Source: Pyrrhoderma lamaoense (taxonomy: Eukaryota > Basidiomycota > Agaricomycetes > Hymenochaetales > Hymenochaetaceae). From it: a stretch of DNA of 64,000 nt. Position 1 is the first letter of the stretch, and every line of letters starts with the position of its first letter. The DNA lies in assembly GCA_002794735.1 (NCBI GenBank), contig NBAZ01000018.1, positions 372,001 to 436,000 of the forward strand. The letters run 5' to 3'. The notes beneath the pieces were generated by a model, which ran no database searches, was not told the DNA's origin, and worked only from the letters and a program-made list of their open reading frames with translations. The position numbers were made by a program, and so were the translations under genes. Of the stretch, positions 36,895 through 50,646 are shown in pieces.

Positions 36895-39800
36895 CTAAAC
36901 AAAAAAAGAGCACATGAATAAAGGATGAGGAATAGAGAGTTGGCAGGTATTGAAAGTGGACGTGGCTGTGGTGTGCGCGGGTGTGCGGCTTTCCTATTCC
37001 TTTATTATTTTCTTTTGCTGTGGCCGTTACTTCTCGTCCGGCTCCAACGTCCACTTCCATTGTACAGTTTCTCCTTATGGTTGAAGCTCCCTGAATCGTA
37101 TGCGTTTCCTTTCTCGTATGTCAATTAATGACTCGACAGGAAAGGATCTCAATTAATTGAGCTTGAAACTCCTGTTGCGGCATCACATAATTCCCACTGC
37201 CCCCCCTCCTCCCCCTCTTCACTAGTTTGCATCCAACCGCTTTCCAGATTCCAAATCTATCTTCCTTTGCTTTTCTTGTGTTTCATCTTCCACCCCTCTC
37301 CTAGCTCGGACAAGACAAGACGGATTAACAGAGTCACATTCCAGCACCCGTTTTAATGACTCTAGTGTGCAGCTGAAATGAAACGTAATGTATTAAAAAA
37401 TCTAGAGCCTACTGCTAGTTTCTTGTGATACGGTATTTAGGCTATTCATCCCCTATCCCCCCACCCCCTTCCGATGAACTACCCTTTTCTACTCGCATCC
37501 GATCTAGATTACTCAATATTCAGCACGGCAATTGCTCGCTCGCTCGCTCTGTACTCTCTTTACTCAAGGCTGCGGCGCAGTGTCTTCGCTTTATTGTTGT
37601 TACACTCTTCTCGCCTGGGCTAGTCGTCCCCCCCCCCCTTTTATCGTCAAGAACTTTTTGTTTATCGGATCTCAACGCGTTTATAACCTGGCTGTATCTT
37701 CGTTCTAATCGGACTTTTTTTTTCTTGAAAGAAATCAACTATCTAGAACGTTATCTACTCTCGAATCTTTGTTCCCTGTTTCTGTTATTATTTATGGCTT
37801 GAAGAACAGCCCCTTTTCATTTTTTTTTGCTTTGAAAGTTTTACAAGTAGAAATACGTTGTAGTATATTCTCCTTGCTTTTATTACCCCCTTTTGAAATC
37901 CCCCTTGCTATGATCTGATCTTTGCTTTTATCGCATTACTCTTTGCCACGTTTTCAAACTTTTGTTCCGCATAAATCCTCTGTCTGAACCGCATCCGTTT
38001 ACGTCCAAATCTCTATACATCTCCTTGCACGTCCAAAAAGTTGTTATCCTCCTTGATTGATTTTTTCCTTTTTACAATACGTGATATCAATGTGTTTTTT
38101 CTTTCTTTACCGATCTCTCTCTTCCCCATTGTTTATGTACCCCCTTCTATCTCTTCTTGTCATACTATTCTTGATGTTCTCTGAAAAAAAAATTGTTTCT
38201 CTTCATGTATTGATACCTCGCTATCCCTCGTCTGCGCTAAACTGTTTCTCCCTTTGACTTGATCCTATCTGCCTCCCTTTTTCCCCCATGTAAATACAGA
38301 TTTGTGGAGAGTTAAATTGGTTACTCTTTCGCTCTTGTTTAGCTCTTTTTTTCTTTTCTTTTTTTTTCCTTTTCCTTTTTTAAAGGTAGTTACGCCTAGG
38401 CTGATTCCCGTCTTTTCTTTTTTCAATTCGATTATTGACTGTCGACTTTAAAACTAAATTCTCTGTGTTATCTTACCTTTGATATATCTGATGAAAATTT
38501 TTCTCTGGTTTTTTCTTTTGTTGTTGTTAAAGATGATTTGAGAAAGAAATGAGAAAACGGAATAGGAAATGAGAGATAAGAAAAGGCGAACTTCATTCAA
38601 TGGAAAACACAACGCACACGGAAGAAAAACTAGAAAGTTAATAAGGAGAGAGTATGTGATCTGTGCGAACTGCTGTGCTTATTTCCATTTTTTTTCTTTC
38701 GTTACTTCTTTTTGTGATTATTTGATTGATGGGCTGGTTGTCTTTGAGATGGGGATGGGGATCGCCTAGTGATCTGGATGAGTACGTGCAACTGATACAA
38801 CTGTTGCGAGCACGAGGGGGAAGGAGGGGGACGGCGAACAGACCTCTCTCGCCCCTTTCGCTCTCCTCCGTTTTTTCTTATGTGTGTGTTATGTGTAGGG
38901 GGACTTCTATTCTTCGTGATCCGTGTTCTTTTTTTCTGTTGTTGTTGTTGATGTTGGTGGTGGTGGTGGTGGTGGTAGTGCACGTGTGTGTCTGTGTATA
39001 GGAGAAGTTCTTCGAATTGAATATGTGTGATTTGGTTTTATGATACCATCTATTATCTTAGGATATGGGGGGGGGGATTTGATTTGGAGTTCCCTGTGTA
39101 TGTGCTGTTGTCTTGTTGTTGGGAGTGTTGTTGTTGTGATCACAAGCATGTATATCTGATCTGTTCTTACTGTTTTTTTTTTTCAAGAAGAAATGAGATC
39201 TTGAGTGCTTATTGTCCTCCTCTCCTTACTCATCTCAGTTCAGTTTATGTGGCTCTATGATGAGAGGTTCGTTATTCGTAGTTATTGTCTTTATACTTTA
39301 TGTCAATATGGATATTGGACGTCGTTATTTAACGTGCATACAATAAGAAGAAGAGAACTATGGATTGACTTCGGTTTTCGCGATTCGAAGAGAAAAAAGA
39401 AAGGGAAAGGAAAGAGAAAGGTTCCACGTCATTCTTGTCTCAGTCTCAGTTGGTGGTAAGCTAAACTCCTTCCTCTTCTTCTCGTTAAGGGAGGGGAAAA
39501 GAGAGAGGGTGGGAGAGGGGGTGGCTTAAGGTTTTAGAGAAGGGAGACGAAGTAGGCAAGGAGCAAGGAGCAAGAGATAATTTTTTTTTTTCGAGAGATC
39601 CGTCACGGTCTCCTTCCCCCCCCTCTTCTGTTCATAAACTATAAACTATAAACTAATGAACTAATGAACTAACGAAATGAAAAAAAAGTTAAGTTAACTG
39701 TCCAGTATTGATTGGATGCCCGTGAGCGAGCGAGAAGACGCGGATATAGCTAATAGCTTACAGGGAAATCTTGGTGGAAGGGGAACAATTTCGCTTCGGG

Positions 39801-41000
39801 TCGGAATGATACCTTGGAGGGATGGGTGTACCTGATAGGTTATATGAGCCTTTCCTTTTTTCTTTTTTGGAAGGGAGGGTAGGGGGAGGGACTTCAAGAT
39901 TTAAATGTGAGAAAAAAAAAGGAGAACGAGAGAGAGAGGTTGTGGCTCTTCTTCTTTTGATTTTTTTTCCCTCCTCGGACTACTCCTTATTTTTTTTTGT
40001 TTATCTGATTTTTTTAAAAGAGATTTCCTTCTTTCTAAAATCAGCGGGAAAAAATGGGAAAGGGGGGCAGAAGGCAGAAGGACGGGGAGAATGAATGACC
40101 TCCCCCCGACCTTTCCTTAATTTGACTGAGCTCGGAACCATGTGCTTTCCGGTCCTTCGGGCGGTGTAAGACCAGAAACTTTACTTCGTTGGAAGCATAT
40201 GGGAGGATAATGGGGAGAAGAGGGTCGGCGGAAAAAAAAAGAACAGGGATTAGAAGTTTCTTCCTGGCTTAATGGGCGAGAAGAGCTAAGTATAGATGAA
40301 ACACGTATAAAAAAGGGAGGAGGGAAAAAAAAAAGTTAAGGTAGGGATGGGTTGTGTGGCTTGGCACCCCCCTCCCCGTGATTATGGGCAAAAAGAAGAA
40401 TTAGGTTAAGGAAGGTACTTATTTGGAAGGTCCTTTTTTTTTGTGGAAAATCATTTGGAGAAGTAAGATCTGATACGGAACGATCGAAGTGGCAAACATT
40501 AGTATTTTTAGAGATGTTGTTGTTGTTCTTTTTTTTTTTTGTTCGAGTGGTGGTGACGATGATGATGATGATGAATATATAATGATGATGGTGATGATTG
40601 ATGATGAAGATGAAGACGATGATTATTGCTATGCGTAAACATGATGGTTAGGAATGGATAGGTAGGTCTATATAGAGCTTGATTGGATAACTTTGGGTTT
40701 ATACTGAAAAAAAAATCGGAGAGCCGGATCGAAGGGGATAGCTATGGCTGTTATTTGCTCTTGTACTTAGTATACAAAAATAAAGTCGTGTCCAAACTTC
40801 TGGGCAATTTACGTTTGCATAGGTCCGAGGAGGTGCCGTTCAATTTTGTGGTCGGATTTCGTTACAAAACGCATGGGACGGGAGAGGTGTTATTTTCAGT
40901 CAGATTGATTTGGGGTTGAGTCATAAGGAGACAAGGTGCGTTCATGTGTGCATGTGCATGAGCGCAGAGCTTGTCTTGGCTTTAGGGTTTAAATATAGAT
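36895..41000. other. Gene-poor, pyrimidine- and repeat-rich stretch
   Basis: It begins with the probable GATA 3' UTR, then shows T-tracts, GTT/GGT repeats near 38940-38980, GAT repeats near 40555-40623 and many G/A runs. Open frames are low-complexity (His, Gln, Ser or Phe runs). No gene is supported. Confidence 0.5.
40555..40623 (+). repeat. Imperfect GAT/GATG trinucleotide repeat
   Basis: Repeated GAT units with interruptions over about 70 bp. Confidence 0.8.
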
Positions 41001-44000
41001 ATAGTATCAAAGATGACAATTGAAAAAAACCTATGATTTGATCTCTTTTCTAATTCTTTTTTCATAAATACAAGTATGAGTGACTTTCATTGAGAATATA
41101 TATCAAGAAAAACCAAGGTTAGCATATTCGATATAGCACCTTAGATAGACGCTTAAGATAGAAATCTCTTGTGTTTCTTTAATATGATGATTAAATTCTA
41201 TCAGAATAGAATAGAACAATCAGTAGATTTGATCACTCTGACGCACTTGCTTGTCGTAATGACCCATGGACTCGCTTTGAATAAGTAGCTAGAGAATTTA
41301 AAACTTACGAACCCTTTTGACCAGTAGTGGAAAAACTTTGAGTTGTAAGTAAGTGCGCGTTTATTAAGCGCACTGGAAAACTTATGGTCTAATATAATAA
41401 AAAGGTTCAGAATTCCGGAACTTTGTATACAACAATGCTAGGTTAAGCATGAAAAATGAATCCTTATTTGTCATGAGGATAATTATAGTAGTCCTAGATA
41501 TGTGCCGATGAGTGAATTACACTGCAAATTTTGACGCCCTGTTTATTATGTGCTCTGGGTGAGAAGTAATCTCGTTCCAGTAACCAGATGTATTGCCTTC
41601 ATTCAGTTATTCGCATTTAGAAGACAATGGTAGCGATAAGAGATAATAGGAGGCGGTGTCTTCTAACACAACGAGTGACAGCGTTTTTTTTAGAGTTGTC
41701 CATTTTTAACACGTGATTTTCGCTCAACACCGAGACGGCGCGACATGGCTGTTTCTCTTTTTTATACATAAACGGAAGAAAAAGTACTCAATCCGTTTTC
41801 TACATCGTTTGAAATTGGTGGATGTCATGAGTCTTTTCCAGGGAAGTTAACATCCTCATAATATTGATAAGCGTGGCAATGTGTCCAATTCTAATTAGCA
41901 CCAGACATCATGTTCTCTGTAAACTGTATCAGTCTACTGTAACTTAAATCGGCATCTGCTAAAATCCGAACCGCCTATGGAATAGGAGGTATGTAACGCA
42001 AAATATCAATATGCCGATGGTTCTATCATTCTAATGGACTGCATATACTTGTTTCCGCTTCTACAGAGCATGTAAACAGCTTTTGAAGAGAATTTTTCAC
42101 TAATTAGGAGAAGTAACCTAGATATCATTAATGTTGTTGGTATTGATAGCAAACTTCCGACTACTATAAGCTTCCGGGCTGAACGCACATCAAGCTACAA
42201 TTACAGGGGGAGACTGGTTTAGAAGCAAACGGAGGCTGAGTTGAATACTGGTAGTAATTGAAGAAACGAAGTGCCGAAGTATGACTATGATACTCGGAAG
42301 AGTTTGAACGCGAGCACGATCCCCAATACACATAGATGTGAGCCAATAAAGAACCCCGGGTCGAAGAGTGCAAAGCGGTTTATTTGAGATACTGCATAAG
42401 GCAAGATCCTAAGTTCCTATATGAAAGAATATGATGTAAGAAGCGTCTAGGCTAGAAGCGCCAATGTAAGGTTACTAAAGTCGTAGTACCTCCTGAAGGA
42501 TTCTTGAGATTGATTGTAATACATTAGCTTGTCTAAGAATAACAGAAGCCAAGTCCATGTTTGAAGTATTTGCGGACTCGGAGTTTATTCGTGCAAGGCG
42601 CTGACTTGGACTTCAATTCATCGTTCCTTCGTGAAGATTGACATACCGCACATAAAAATGAATACCAGGTAGTAATTAAGTTATGTGCTGTGCTCTACGT
42701 CCTCCCGGAATGAATTGCTACCATCGAGTTTGGAAGAGATTCATGTTTACGATATGAAAGAGTTCAGCTTTTTTTTGACAAGATTACGGGACAAGAGGAT
42801 CTCTAAAAAGGGGATCTTCGGATGCAACCACCAACTGTTGCATTTGCAGGGTCGCCGAGAAGACGGAGGTGGCGATGAACTTTGATCTACACCTAACCAA
42901 TCGTGCATACATGAAGTTGATAAACACTCGCCGCGTTTGTCGAGGACCCAAATTAGGTAATCGCCTCTTGGGGGCACATGCCCCTCCCCCTAGAGCAGGT
43001 GGTTTGAAGCTATGCTAATGGACCGATAGCTTTACTGCAACGAGGAGTTTTGAATGGAAGCCTTATGGTGAATGAAGTAAGGCGAGGCGAAGGCGAAGAA
43101 GAGGAATCACTGTTTCTGTTTCTACATACGACCATGGAAAGAAAGAAAGCATATCACCAATAGCTTTTAGACGCGCACGGCAATGTGCGATTGCAGGATC
43201 ATCCCATCCCTGATTCTGTACATGGTTCATGGGACATCACTCTCAAAAGGTAAGTCTTATTCCTTTTTTTTTAAAGCCAAGTGGCGCCGTACATGACAGG
43301 ACCATACTAGTGCTAGCCACAGTCATCGTATTGCATATTGTTTCGTTGCATTTACGTCCTTTCGCGGGAAGAAGACCAAAGGTGGCGTTTCTGATGGACC
43401 TCAGAGACTAACGGGAGTTCTCCCCACTTTCTTCCCACTATCATCATGTTTTGGCTTTAATGAAAGTATGATCCCGAGGATGGAAGGTATGTGAAAATAG
43501 TAAATGTCTAACTCAGTCATCTGATCGGTATCTATACCTACTTATCATTATCAGCGCTGCTCATTTCCGTCCGAAAAGTAAAGTAGGAAGATAATCTATT
43601 TTTGGGTGAAAGTGCTGATACGGAAGGGCGGTTGATGCGGCGAACGCTTATGAAATCACCGGACACCCCTGAATACCGATATACCCTTGAGCTTCGTATG
43701 CTATGGAAAAAAAAAGAGTTGTGATGAAGAGTTAGTGCCGCGCCTGAGAAGAATCGGCGGATAGATGAGCGTAAGGAAGGCCCCATTCTCTGTCTGTGTG
43801 TGTGTGTTGCTGCTCATCTTAATGAACAAACGGCACTAAGCGAGTACCGATATGTGGATTGGGATCGACTGCGAGACAGAAGTATGTCCCGTTCACGTCT
43901 TTTGCTGCTGCTGCTGGCCTTCTTGGCGTCTCCGTACACTTGGTATTGTCCGACGCGGTGCTACTTCTGATAACTTTGAGGAGGTTGAGTACTAAAGATA

Positions 44001-45474
44001 CTTCCTGTTTAAAAATGTAACACGACGTCCAGTTGGCTAATAATCTCCGAGTTGTACGGGCCACTGGTAAAAATGACAACCACGGATATGGGAATTTCTA
44101 AAACGAGGGTGTCATTTTAGCTACAGACACGTACATGTACATATTCGTTGTGTACGTGTACGTATAGACATGTAACTTATTGTGGCCTTGTCTTTCTTGC
44201 TATTGAAACTGTTCAAGTGTTATGTAGAACAACTATTCAATCTCCGAAACTCCGATGAGGTCCGCCAAGTTACCGGTCTCGATTGTTGTGGGCCCATAAC
44301 GAAACCCATGTTTTTTAAATGCCCCCCTAAAGTTTACATGTACATGCTCTTTCTCGATGGTAGCTAGGCGATGTCGTGGTCCATGCTGTTCATTGCGAAC
44401 AGAATGAGCAATATGACCCAGAACGATCGGGTTTACGAGAGTTCACGGTGTGGTCTAATCTAGAACCAAGTTGAGTAATGGAGGCAAGTAAATGTGGACA
44501 CGAACACACCGACATGATTAGCCTGTGACCCGGGATGATGGATATAGATCCGAACAGCCTTCCCCATCTGTTCCATCTGTTGTCCACACCGTTAAACCTT
44601 GACAGAGAAGCCGGAAATTTATCTACAGCCTTCTTCTTCGTCGGGGTCTCTGCTTTTCTTCGTAGACAAAATTGATATCCGTTGCCACTCTTCATTCATT
44701 TGAAGCCGTGCTCGTATTTGATTCCGTGTGAGTTTTGCGAGTCCCCCATGGCTCGTCGTGTCCAACCGGTTTATACACCTCTCGTAATCCTCTGAATTCT
44801 AGTTTGTGGAGCTGACGAGGCACAAGGAACGCCGCATTAAAGTCACTTGTGCGCTCTGTTGTCTCTTATTTGTTATTCGGAATATGTGGAAAGTTCCTGC
44901 TGCGGGAATGAGAATGTACTTATAGAAACAAGCATTGTTCTTTCTTCTACCTGGACATTGACAGGTTCCGTGATCTCGAGGGTGAAAATTCGTGAACGAG
45001 GAAGCATGGATAATTTAGACCCTCGGGATTCGTTCTCAATCTCACAATCTTGTGGGTCGTTGACACATACATGCGATAAGAAAGCTATCAGCTGAGCTCG
45101 TCTTGTCAATGTTAAATTATAGTTCTCATAGCTTTGCATATGATTTTTCGACAGTGATTCATTTGCGTTGACGTAAAAAGACTTTCGGAACTGAAGTACG
45201 ATGGCTCGTAAAAACTGAATTATCATGGAAATATTTAGGAGTGAAAAAATACCAATGCAATATGATGTCCAAGCGTCTATGCCACTGGACTCGACATAGT
45301 TGAGCTTGTATAAGACTCTGGATAAATTGCAAACATGTTCCTCCAGGCTGAGCTCTATTATTCCTTATTAGTGTCCATAAATCTTACCGTCGGAGATCCA
45401 CGCTTGAAAAGCAGGCATGGATTTCAACATGATTTTAATATAATTACATCACTTTCATTTGCTACATGTACAAT
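41000..45474. other. AT-richer gene-poor stretch
   Basis: Composition shifts near 41 kb to that of the 12-26 kb part. Minus-strand frames at 43819-44079, 44390-44695 and 44873-45226 (MIIQFLRAIVLQFRKSFY) are open with ordinary composition, but they have no recognisable motif and no convincing splice links. A short palindromic GTACATGTAC-like patch lies at about 44130-44165. Confidence 0.4.
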
Positions 45475-47728
45475 TTATGCCCTTGCCCCATTCCGTCGGA
45501 TATTATTGAATACTAATTGAACATACTTCTCTACTCCGGAGATACTGATAGCGAACGAGCCGATCATTCCATCTGGTCTTATAACGACAAGAGTGGGTTC
45601 TCCATCATTTTTATCTAGACCGTAACCCTTGAATGCGTGGCCATTTGAGTCCTTGAACACAAAATCAGCGGGACAAGATGATAAAATGGCTTCATCGGTA
45701 TTTAATGGAAGAATAATTGCCGTTTGTAAAAGATCGGGACCGATCCGGTGAAATGGTACAAGCAACAAGAGGGCTTCCTCTAGCAATGGAGCCGAAGCAA
45801 AGACAAGTGCGGTATGCTTTGTTGACTTGAAGAGATCGAAGAGATTTGAGATAGTTTTATCACAATTGTTTGGTGCTATTTGGACCAGACCAGGGGCGTC
45901 GGGGGCTCGATCTCCGGCTCGTAGATCGTGTCCTGCTGTTCCATACGCACTACGTTCAGTTGATTGAGAAACTTCAGGATACCGTTCATCAAACACTATA
46001 GAACTCCATCGGTAATTTACGTCAAGTTGAAATAGTTTCCGATTTCGGTAGTAAGGTGACTCCTTTAAGTCCGAATTCTGCTGAGATCTGATCTGCTTTT
46101 TCACTTCGTCACTGTAGAATGTTCTGTTGTGTAGTTCAGTAGTGATTTTGAGCATCTCTGCAATAACCGGTATCCGCTCGTTTTCATATGAGTCGAGAAC
46201 AGACTTTGGAGAGTGCCCTTTTAGGACAAGAGCTAGTTTCCATCCGAGATTGAACTAGAAAGTCGGCTATTCAATCATTTAAAGTACTAAAAAGGAAGAA
46301 ATGAAGCGCCTTACAGCATCTTGGATACTCGAATTCATTCCTTGTGCACCCGTTGGGGAATGCGTATGCGCAGCATCTAGAAAGGACTTTGTCAATAGTA
46401 AGTTACATTAAGGAGAAAAGACATATCTACCACCAATAACAAACGCATTTCCTACTCTAAAATTGGACGCAATTCGGAGATTTGCGCTGTGATTGAACAT
46501 CTATTTCAGAGAACAGAAAGGAGATACCAAGAGAAAACCTTAAACGAACCGCCATAGGGCTTGCCAGGTGACCTTCTTCACTATAAGCTCTGGCCGGTTT
46601 GTGAGTCTCGTTAGTTCAGATTGCACAATGTCGTGGCTTCCGATTTCCACTAGTTTTTCGATAGGATTGATAAACAAAAGACGGTATTTGTCTGGGACCC
46701 CGGTACCCCGCATTTCTACTCTAGAAAGAAGTCGAGTTTAGACCATAGAATAAAGAGGTATGGCTGAGTTAGACAAACCTCGGGCCCTCTGTCCCAAATA
46801 TGAAAAAGTCCTTAGTGAGTATAAGCGACTGTTTTGTTTGATTACATGCTCTTGCTTCACTCACACTATCTTTGACTTTACCAACGCTTCTTGCTACTGC
46901 TTCAAAGCCTTCGATTTCGGCATCAACTAGATACATTTTTGTCGCATCATCAGTAACACCAACAAACTCGATACCCATTTCCTTGCGCACAGTACCTTTA
47001 GGTTGGGTAAGCAGTGGAAAACAAAGTTACAATATTGGTAGACTTACTTCGTCCACCATCAGCCCCTACAATATATTTAAACTCCGCGACCTCTTTAACT
47101 TCCTCCCCATTGATGTTCTTCGCGATCTCGGCTTTTATCTTATCATTGTCTTGAGTAAACCCGACAAGAGTTGATCCGAGCTCGACCTTCCCTCCAAGTT
47201 TCTCGATGTGTTCCCGCAGAACGGCCTGGTGGCGGTATTGGCCTAGTAGAACACCACGAGTCTATATAAGAGATATCAAAGGGTGTTACTAGGGATCTTG
47301 AGGTTGAGAGGTCTTACAATAGGAAATGCCGGCGTTGGATCCATCTTTTCCACCATGTCTATGGATCGAACCCAAATCCGGGGATCCGCCTCGTCAAAGA
47401 AGTGTACAATAGGCTTAGACGAGCTGATCTTAACTATGTCCGCCTTAACTCCCAAAAAGTGTTCAATCTCTAAGGTACGAGGCTAGATAAGCGATATTAG
47501 GCATAGCTATTGCTTGACAGTAATGGAGCTACCATTATGCCTGTACCGCGTTCACTGATGTGGTGCGTAGGCTCCTTTTCAATAATGCGAGTCGGGATAC
47601 CATTTTGGAGGAGTGAAAGTGCAAGAATCAGTCCTGCAGGTCCAGATCCAGCCTTGCGAAAGCTTTTTGTAAGTAGACACCCGGAAGTATACCCTGTAAC
47701 TTACTACCAAAACACTATGTGAAGACAT
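45475..47728 (-). CDS. FAD-dependent aromatic monooxygenase, phenol 2-monooxygenase-like (copy 2)
   Basis: MSSHSVLV (exon 1, start 47728) is spliced across about 50 nt to AGSGPAGLILALSLLQNG, the FAD-binding fold, then RIIEK, PRTLEIEHFLGV, LGQYRHQAVLREHIEKLGG, the DG motif YIVGADGGR and the GD motif FVIGDAAHTHSPTGAQGMNS. The Gly-Gly and Gly-Leu of the sister copies are Gly-Ala and Gly-Met here. The C-terminal thioredoxin-like domain runs from AGDRAPDAPGL to VIRPDGMIGSFA. Intron positions match copies 1 and 3. Unlike copy 3, the frame looks intact. It is transcribed toward 45 kb, away from the thiolase. Substrate unknown; an inward paralogue of the same aromatic hydroxylase group. Confidence 0.9.
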
Positions 47729-49042
47729 GGGTAAGAGGAGGGGAGTAAAGCGTTGAGAGTTCAGCGACCTACGAGATGTCTACCTTTTACATATTTACAC
47801 TCCAGATTAAAAGTTGGTCCGGATATGTACCACGAGATGTACGGGCTCCGATATCTTGAGCTCTAGCAGAGTATCGTCACTTGTTCAAGGGACATTAGTT
47901 CTGCAGACTTGAACGTGTATAGTCAAGTACCAATAGGACGTAATACATGTGAGAGCTGAGTAGGGGAAACAGTATTACCAGATGCTCGGGTAATGTAACA
48001 AGCTTGGGCGCAGGCTTCCTAGTTGTATTTGACCTCTTCATTGGCTTTCTGTATGTCTTTATATTTTTTCCGGATTTCAAGAACCTCGAATACCAGCTAC
48101 TTCGGAGGAATCTCAGGATTATACGACATTCCAGATGTTCAAATCGCATGATTTATTACGGATACACAGGAGGAGAAACTGCGTCATGTGTCTTATGGGA
48201 CGACAACTAATTTTCCATGCATGATAACAATAATATGAGTCTTGAGGGCATATAAAGATCTAGCTCTAACAGAGTATCAATCATTGATACTTACATTACG
48301 TAACATGTCCGAAAACACACAATCTAGCACAAATATATCGTTAGTTAAGAGATTATGAATATGTTGATCACTCGAGTGATGATACTATACGATAGAATGG
48401 AGTTGGCCTATTTAGTTTCGCTATTTTATATCTTGAAATGAGATACATTCCAGCGAATGCTAGTATTTATGAGTCTGGTTCTGTCATGTAGGCGTGTCAT
48501 GTAAGTCACTACAAGCAAAGATATGTAATCCGAGATTGTTTAAAGTTTGACCAGAGGTGACTAGATGAATAAAATTGTCGATTACTACGATAAATCTCAA
48601 TGGCTGTTTTGTGTATGACGAGGCTGTCTGTGTTGTATCAATGTATAAGGGGTAAAGTTACTGTGAGCAATTTATATTGCCACGTAATCTGTCCTTCTCA
48701 CACTCTGTAAGCCGGAAATAAGCTAATCGTTGTTTGTGACTTTGTGATGACACATGTTGTATATCATATGCTTTTAAAGGAATATATACTGAATAAGTAA
48801 GTAATGCCTTTATTTTTTCAACAAATCGGATTGATTAAATGATATAAGAGTAAATAATCACAGTACCAATAACTTCAAAGATATAATATTACATAATGAA
48901 TTTATACTTCCATGTGATTTAATACCAGCTTGTCGATGCTCATGATTTCAGGTGGCCTACCGACCGAGTTCTCATAAGTTTCAGTCAAACTCCTACGTCC
49001 TCTTCATCTAACCAACTTCTCCTCTCTTCCATAACATTCACC
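47729..49042. other. Divergent intergenic region between monooxygenase 2 and thiolase
   Basis: AT-rich 1.3 kb between divergently transcribed genes. I see no coding exon. It could hold shared regulatory sites. Confidence 0.5.
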
Positions 49043-50437
49043 ATGTCTTCCAGTGCTGCCAAGTCAAAGCTTCTCCAAAAAAGCGATAATGATGTCGTTA
49101 TCGTTTCCGCGTACAGAACAGCTATTACAAAGGTATGTCATCTTTGCTACTAACAATCTTTTTCTGACCTCTGTTCAAGGCCAGGAAAGGCGGTTTCAAA
49201 GATACACTTCCTGAGGAACTGCTTGCCGCTGTACTACGTGCCGTGTACGAGAAAGTCAATCTTGACCCGAAGCTCATTGAAGATGTCGCTGTCGGGAACG
49301 TCCTTCCTCCAGGAGGGGGAGCATCAGCAGCGCGTATGGCCGCGCTTTATGCTGGAATCCCAAACACGGCGGCTGTTAATACCGTAAACAGACAGTGCTC
49401 CTCAGGCTTGACCTCAGTTAATCAAATAGCTATGGAAATCCTGACTGGAGAAATTGATATCGGTATTGGTAAGTGACTACGATTTCTAACGAATATGCCT
49501 TGGTATGATTCGGTCCTATCCATCTAATAACTAATATTTGCTCATATCAGGTGCCGGAGTTGAATCAATGACCCACGGTTATGGACCCGCTGCTCAACCA
49601 AAGGCCTTCTCTGACAAGGTTCTCTCTAATCAGGAGGCAGAGGACTGCTTAATTCCTATGGGTATAACCTCTGAGAACGTTGCCAAAGAGTATGGTATCT
49701 CGCGTTCAACTCAGGATGCTTTTGCCGCCAATTCTTTCCAGAAGGCAGCGGCAGCACAGAAAGCTGGAAAATTCAATTCAGAAATCATCCCTGTGACTGT
49801 CACCCAAATTGACCCCAAAACTGAAGAATCAAAAGAGGTAGTTGTGGACTCAGATGATGGTGTTCGCGATGGTGTTACGGCTGAGTCATTAGCTAAGTTG
49901 AAACCTGCATTCTCGAAAGACGGATCTACCCATGCTGGAAATGCATCGCAAGTGTCTGATGGTGCGGCTGCTGTACTTCTTACGCGCCGTTCTGTTGCGA
50001 AGAAACTTGGACTCCCTATCCTCGGCGCTTCGTTACCGCTGCCGTTGTTGGTGTCCCACCTAGGATCATGGGTGTTGGTCCAGCATACGCCATTCCAAAA
50101 GTTCTCTCAAAAGCAGGAATTTCTAAAGAAGATGTTGACTTCTTTGAAATCAACGAGGCATTTGCTAGCCAGGCAGTGATGTCAATACAACATATTGGAA
50201 TCCATTCGAGAAGGTCAACGTTCGTGGAGGTGCAATTGCACTCGGACATCCTCTAGGATGCAGTACGTTTACAATTTTGTTTCTCATGAGCTTGACTTAC
50301 GCGTTGTAATTAGCTGGTTCGCGTCAAATTGCTACCTCATACCCAATAGCAAAAGAAACTGGAGCAAAGGTCTTTGTGACAAGCATGTGTATTGGCTCGG
50401 GATGGGAATGGCAGCTGTATTCACAAACGAACAGTAA
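49043..50437 (+). CDS. 3-ketoacyl-CoA thiolase (acetyl-CoA C-acyltransferase), probably peroxisomal
   Basis: It cleaves 3-ketoacyl-CoA with CoA to give acetyl-CoA. The start at 49043 is followed by [13 protein letters not shown], then after an intron [12 protein letters not shown], the nucleophile motif [59 protein letters not shown], the His motif [17 protein letters not shown] and the second catalytic cysteine in [13 protein letters not shown]. The frame breaks three times where one base is missing: 50024-50027 (C), 50202-50203 (C) and 50399-50401 (G). Restoring each gives a continuous family-length protein of about 415 aa. I see no clear N-terminal PTS2, so location is uncertain. Beta-oxidation or 3-oxoadipyl-CoA cleavage are both possible. 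Confidence 0.88.
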
Positions 50438-50646
50438 TTGCTTATATATTTGTATCCTCTTTTTTCTTGCTTCTTTTTGTTTTCTTGTTTACAATTGTAT
50501 CTGTATGAGATTCTTCAATATTTTTATATAAAAAAATAAGATATCCTCAATCTTATAATGAATGAACGATCTGAGAATATACACTAGGAATGCTAAATGC
50601 TAGGGGCGCATGTTTTTCGCACATATACCAACGCAAATACATATCA
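50438..50646. other. Convergent 3' spacer
   Basis: T-rich spacer between the ends of the thiolase and kelch genes, which converge here. Confidence 0.5.

Noticed and set aside
38702..39149. His/Gln/Thr-rich open frames on both strands
   Set aside because: They read through GGT/GTT and related repeats, with no splice or motif support.
44390..45226. Two minus-strand frames of about 100-117 aa in the gene-poor region
   Set aside because: No motif, splice link or promoter; kept only as a note in the region description.
49980..50437. Programmed ribosomal frameshifting in the thiolase
   Set aside because: No slippery heptamer with structure is evident, three separate shifts would be needed, and the same one-base losses occur in unrelated genes.
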